Positions 53,442 through 55,802 of a DNA stretch of 55,802 bases are shown here, in pieces. The stretch's first letter is position 1, and each line of letters opens with the position of its first letter. The notes beneath the pieces are model-generated. The model did no database searches and was not told the origin of the DNA. It saw nothing but the letters and a program-made list of their open reading frames with translations. The DNA lies in NCBI RefSeq assembly GCF_021278025.1, contig NZ_JAIBHJ010000002.1, positions 77,141 to 132,942 on the forward strand, in the 5' to 3' direction. This stretch comes from Motilimonas sp. E26. Its GTDB lineage: Bacteria; Pseudomonadota; Gammaproteobacteria; Enterobacterales; CBDFNC01. The translations under genes and the position numbers were made by a program.

Positions 53442-54242
53442 CTATACCTTGCTGTCGGTACTGTGAAAAATCTTATCTGCTGATGCCTCAACAAAACCTT
53501 GATATAACTCGCCACTGGGTAGCTCATAACGCTGAGCAAACTCATAAAAACAACTTGGAATTAAGTGGGTTTCATCTAAAAAATCAACCTCTGCTTTATC
53601 TGCTAACGTCGATGACTGGGCTAAATAGACATCAGGCCCACCTTTGATTTCCCCGCCGACGGTATTAAGAGTAAACCCAGCTTGGTGTAAAGTTTGATTC
53701 ACTTGGGCAAGATCGCTAAAACCAGTTAGTTGGTTCACGTTTACCGTAAAATGATTCGCACGATAACCCCATGCGGCTAACCAAGCTGCGTATTCACTTT
53801 CTTCAAGTAAAGCTTGGTAGCAATGATATTGCGTACGCCATTGTGCGCCACTATAGAGCATTTCAGGTGTACCTAATAAGTTACTATCAAGTTGCGCCAC
53901 TAAATCTCGTATAATGGCTTGAGCACAATCAGAAAACGCTGACGTTTTAAGTTCACTAATGAAAATTAAAGGCGCGCTGGGATCTGGATGAGCAAAATAC
54001 TGAGCATGAAGTTTCTTACTGGTAAATTCGTATTCGGCTTGACCTTGATAGCCTAGCTCAAGCCAAGGTTTTGCTAACACATTTAAATTTACCGCGGGCA
54101 AATCAAAGGTGCGCAGCGCAATATGATCATTTTGAATCGGTTGCCCAGAGCCCAGTAGTTGATGAATTTTACCGGCACTAGGGGTAACAGCCACAAACTG
54201 CTGCCATAAATGTTCGAGTAACTGCGTTAATGCCTTATCCAT
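53442..54242 (-). CDS. DUF1338 family protein, HglS-like
   Basis: A 266-residue cytoplasmic protein. NDHIALRTFDLPAVNLNVLAKPWLELGY near the N-terminus, then a middle segment with WGYRANHFTVNVNQL and a C-terminal EVDFLDETHLIPSCFYEFAQRYE, contain the two His and the Glu that DUF1338/HglS proteins use to bind iron. HglS is a 2-oxoadipate dioxygenase/decarboxylase; this protein may have another substrate. GGAAGG precedes the ATG. It lies just downstream of astD, from which a terminator separates it. Confidence 0.85.
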   Translation of the reverse strand: MDKALTQLLEHLWQQFVAVTPSAGKIHQLLGSGQPIQNDHIALRTFDLPAVNLNVLAKPWLELGYQGQAEYEFTSKKLHAQYFAHPDPSAPLIFISELKTSAFSDCAQAIIRDLVAQLDSNLLGTPEMLYSGAQWRTQYHCYQALLEESEYAAWLAAWGYRANHFTVNVNQLTGFSDLAQVNQTLHQAGFTLNTVGGEIKGGPDVYLAQSSTLADKAEVDFLDETHLIPSCFYEFAQRYELPSGELYQGFVEASADKIFHSTDSKV

Positions 54243-54269
54243 AAATCCTTCCCCACAGCAGAAGTAACC

Positions 54270-54297
54270 AAAAAAAAGCAGCCTAGACTAAGGCTGC
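54270..54297 (-). terminator. Terminator after astD
   Basis: On the minus strand GCAGCCT / AGGCTGC with a six-base loop is followed by eight Ts, inside the 60-base gap between astD and DUF1338. The downstream gene is thus read only by read-through or its own promoter. Confidence 0.87.
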
Positions 54298-54302
54298 GAT
54301 GC

Positions 54303-55787
<1,485 letters not shown>

Positions 55788-55802
55788 TTATCCATATTGG
55801 AC

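Overview
The window is chromosomal DNA of moderate GC from a marine-type gammaproteobacterium, most likely Alteromonadales (Shewanella/Agarivorans-like). The evidence is the core block fkpA - WD40 lipoprotein - slyX ... slyD - yheV - yheS (an expanded version of the enterobacterial fkpA-slyX-slyD-yheV-yheS order), together with rsd/nudC/hemE, an FMN riboswitch in front of ribB, an astD-DUF1338 pair, and many secreted polysaccharide-binding proteins with Pro-Thr or Gly-Thr-Asp linkers. The genus is an inference. No tRNA, rRNA, CRISPR array, prophage or complete IS was seen.

Layout. 1-1.0 kb: the 3' end of a secreted CBM5/12 protein with a VEPT linker, then a CRP-like control region and a 40-codon ORF. 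1.1-12.7 kb: housekeeping block (GNAT, hemE, nudC, rsd, fkpA, WD40, slyX, a divergent TldD/PmbA pair, slyD, yheV, yheS). 12.7-22.7 kb: eda, a secreted esterase lipoprotein, an orphan periplasmic binding protein, DUF1543, rlmG, an EAL signalling protein with a frameshifted small gene coupled to it, an esterase and a SpoU-type methyltransferase. 22.8-26.8 kb: decaying accessory DNA. It holds a 264-bp MITE, an orphan binding protein, and a TerY-like vWA gene next to a PP2C phosphatase gene split by a second, IS5-type MITE with a clear CTAG target duplication; the partner kinase expected in such triads is absent. 26.9-31.3 kb: metal-uptake group (PepSY membrane protein, TonB receptor, DUF2946). 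31.4-36.0 kb: FMN riboswitch-ribB, REP-like repeats, an ABC exporter, PhzF-like protein and ppnP.

36.1-43.5 kb: extracellular polysaccharide region. A GH5 endoglucanase with two chitin/cellulose-binding modules faces away from a tight four-gene operon of exported proteins: a jelly-roll protein, two lipoproteins and an IPT plus beta-helix protein. None of the four has a function I can name. This operon is the best candidate here for an undescribed system, perhaps a surface-anchored polysaccharide binding or cleaving complex. 43.9-55.8 kb: RidA, a DsbA-like lipoprotein, an OmpA-type porin with a CRP-like operator, overlapping tandem LysR regulators, glpX, msrA, a second MITE copy, a beta-hydroxyacid dehydrogenase divergent from a MocR regulator, REP-like repeats, DUF1338 and astD.

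Start codons were moved inward where a ribosome binding site or signal peptide supported it. All family assignments are from reading motifs by eye; no database search was run.
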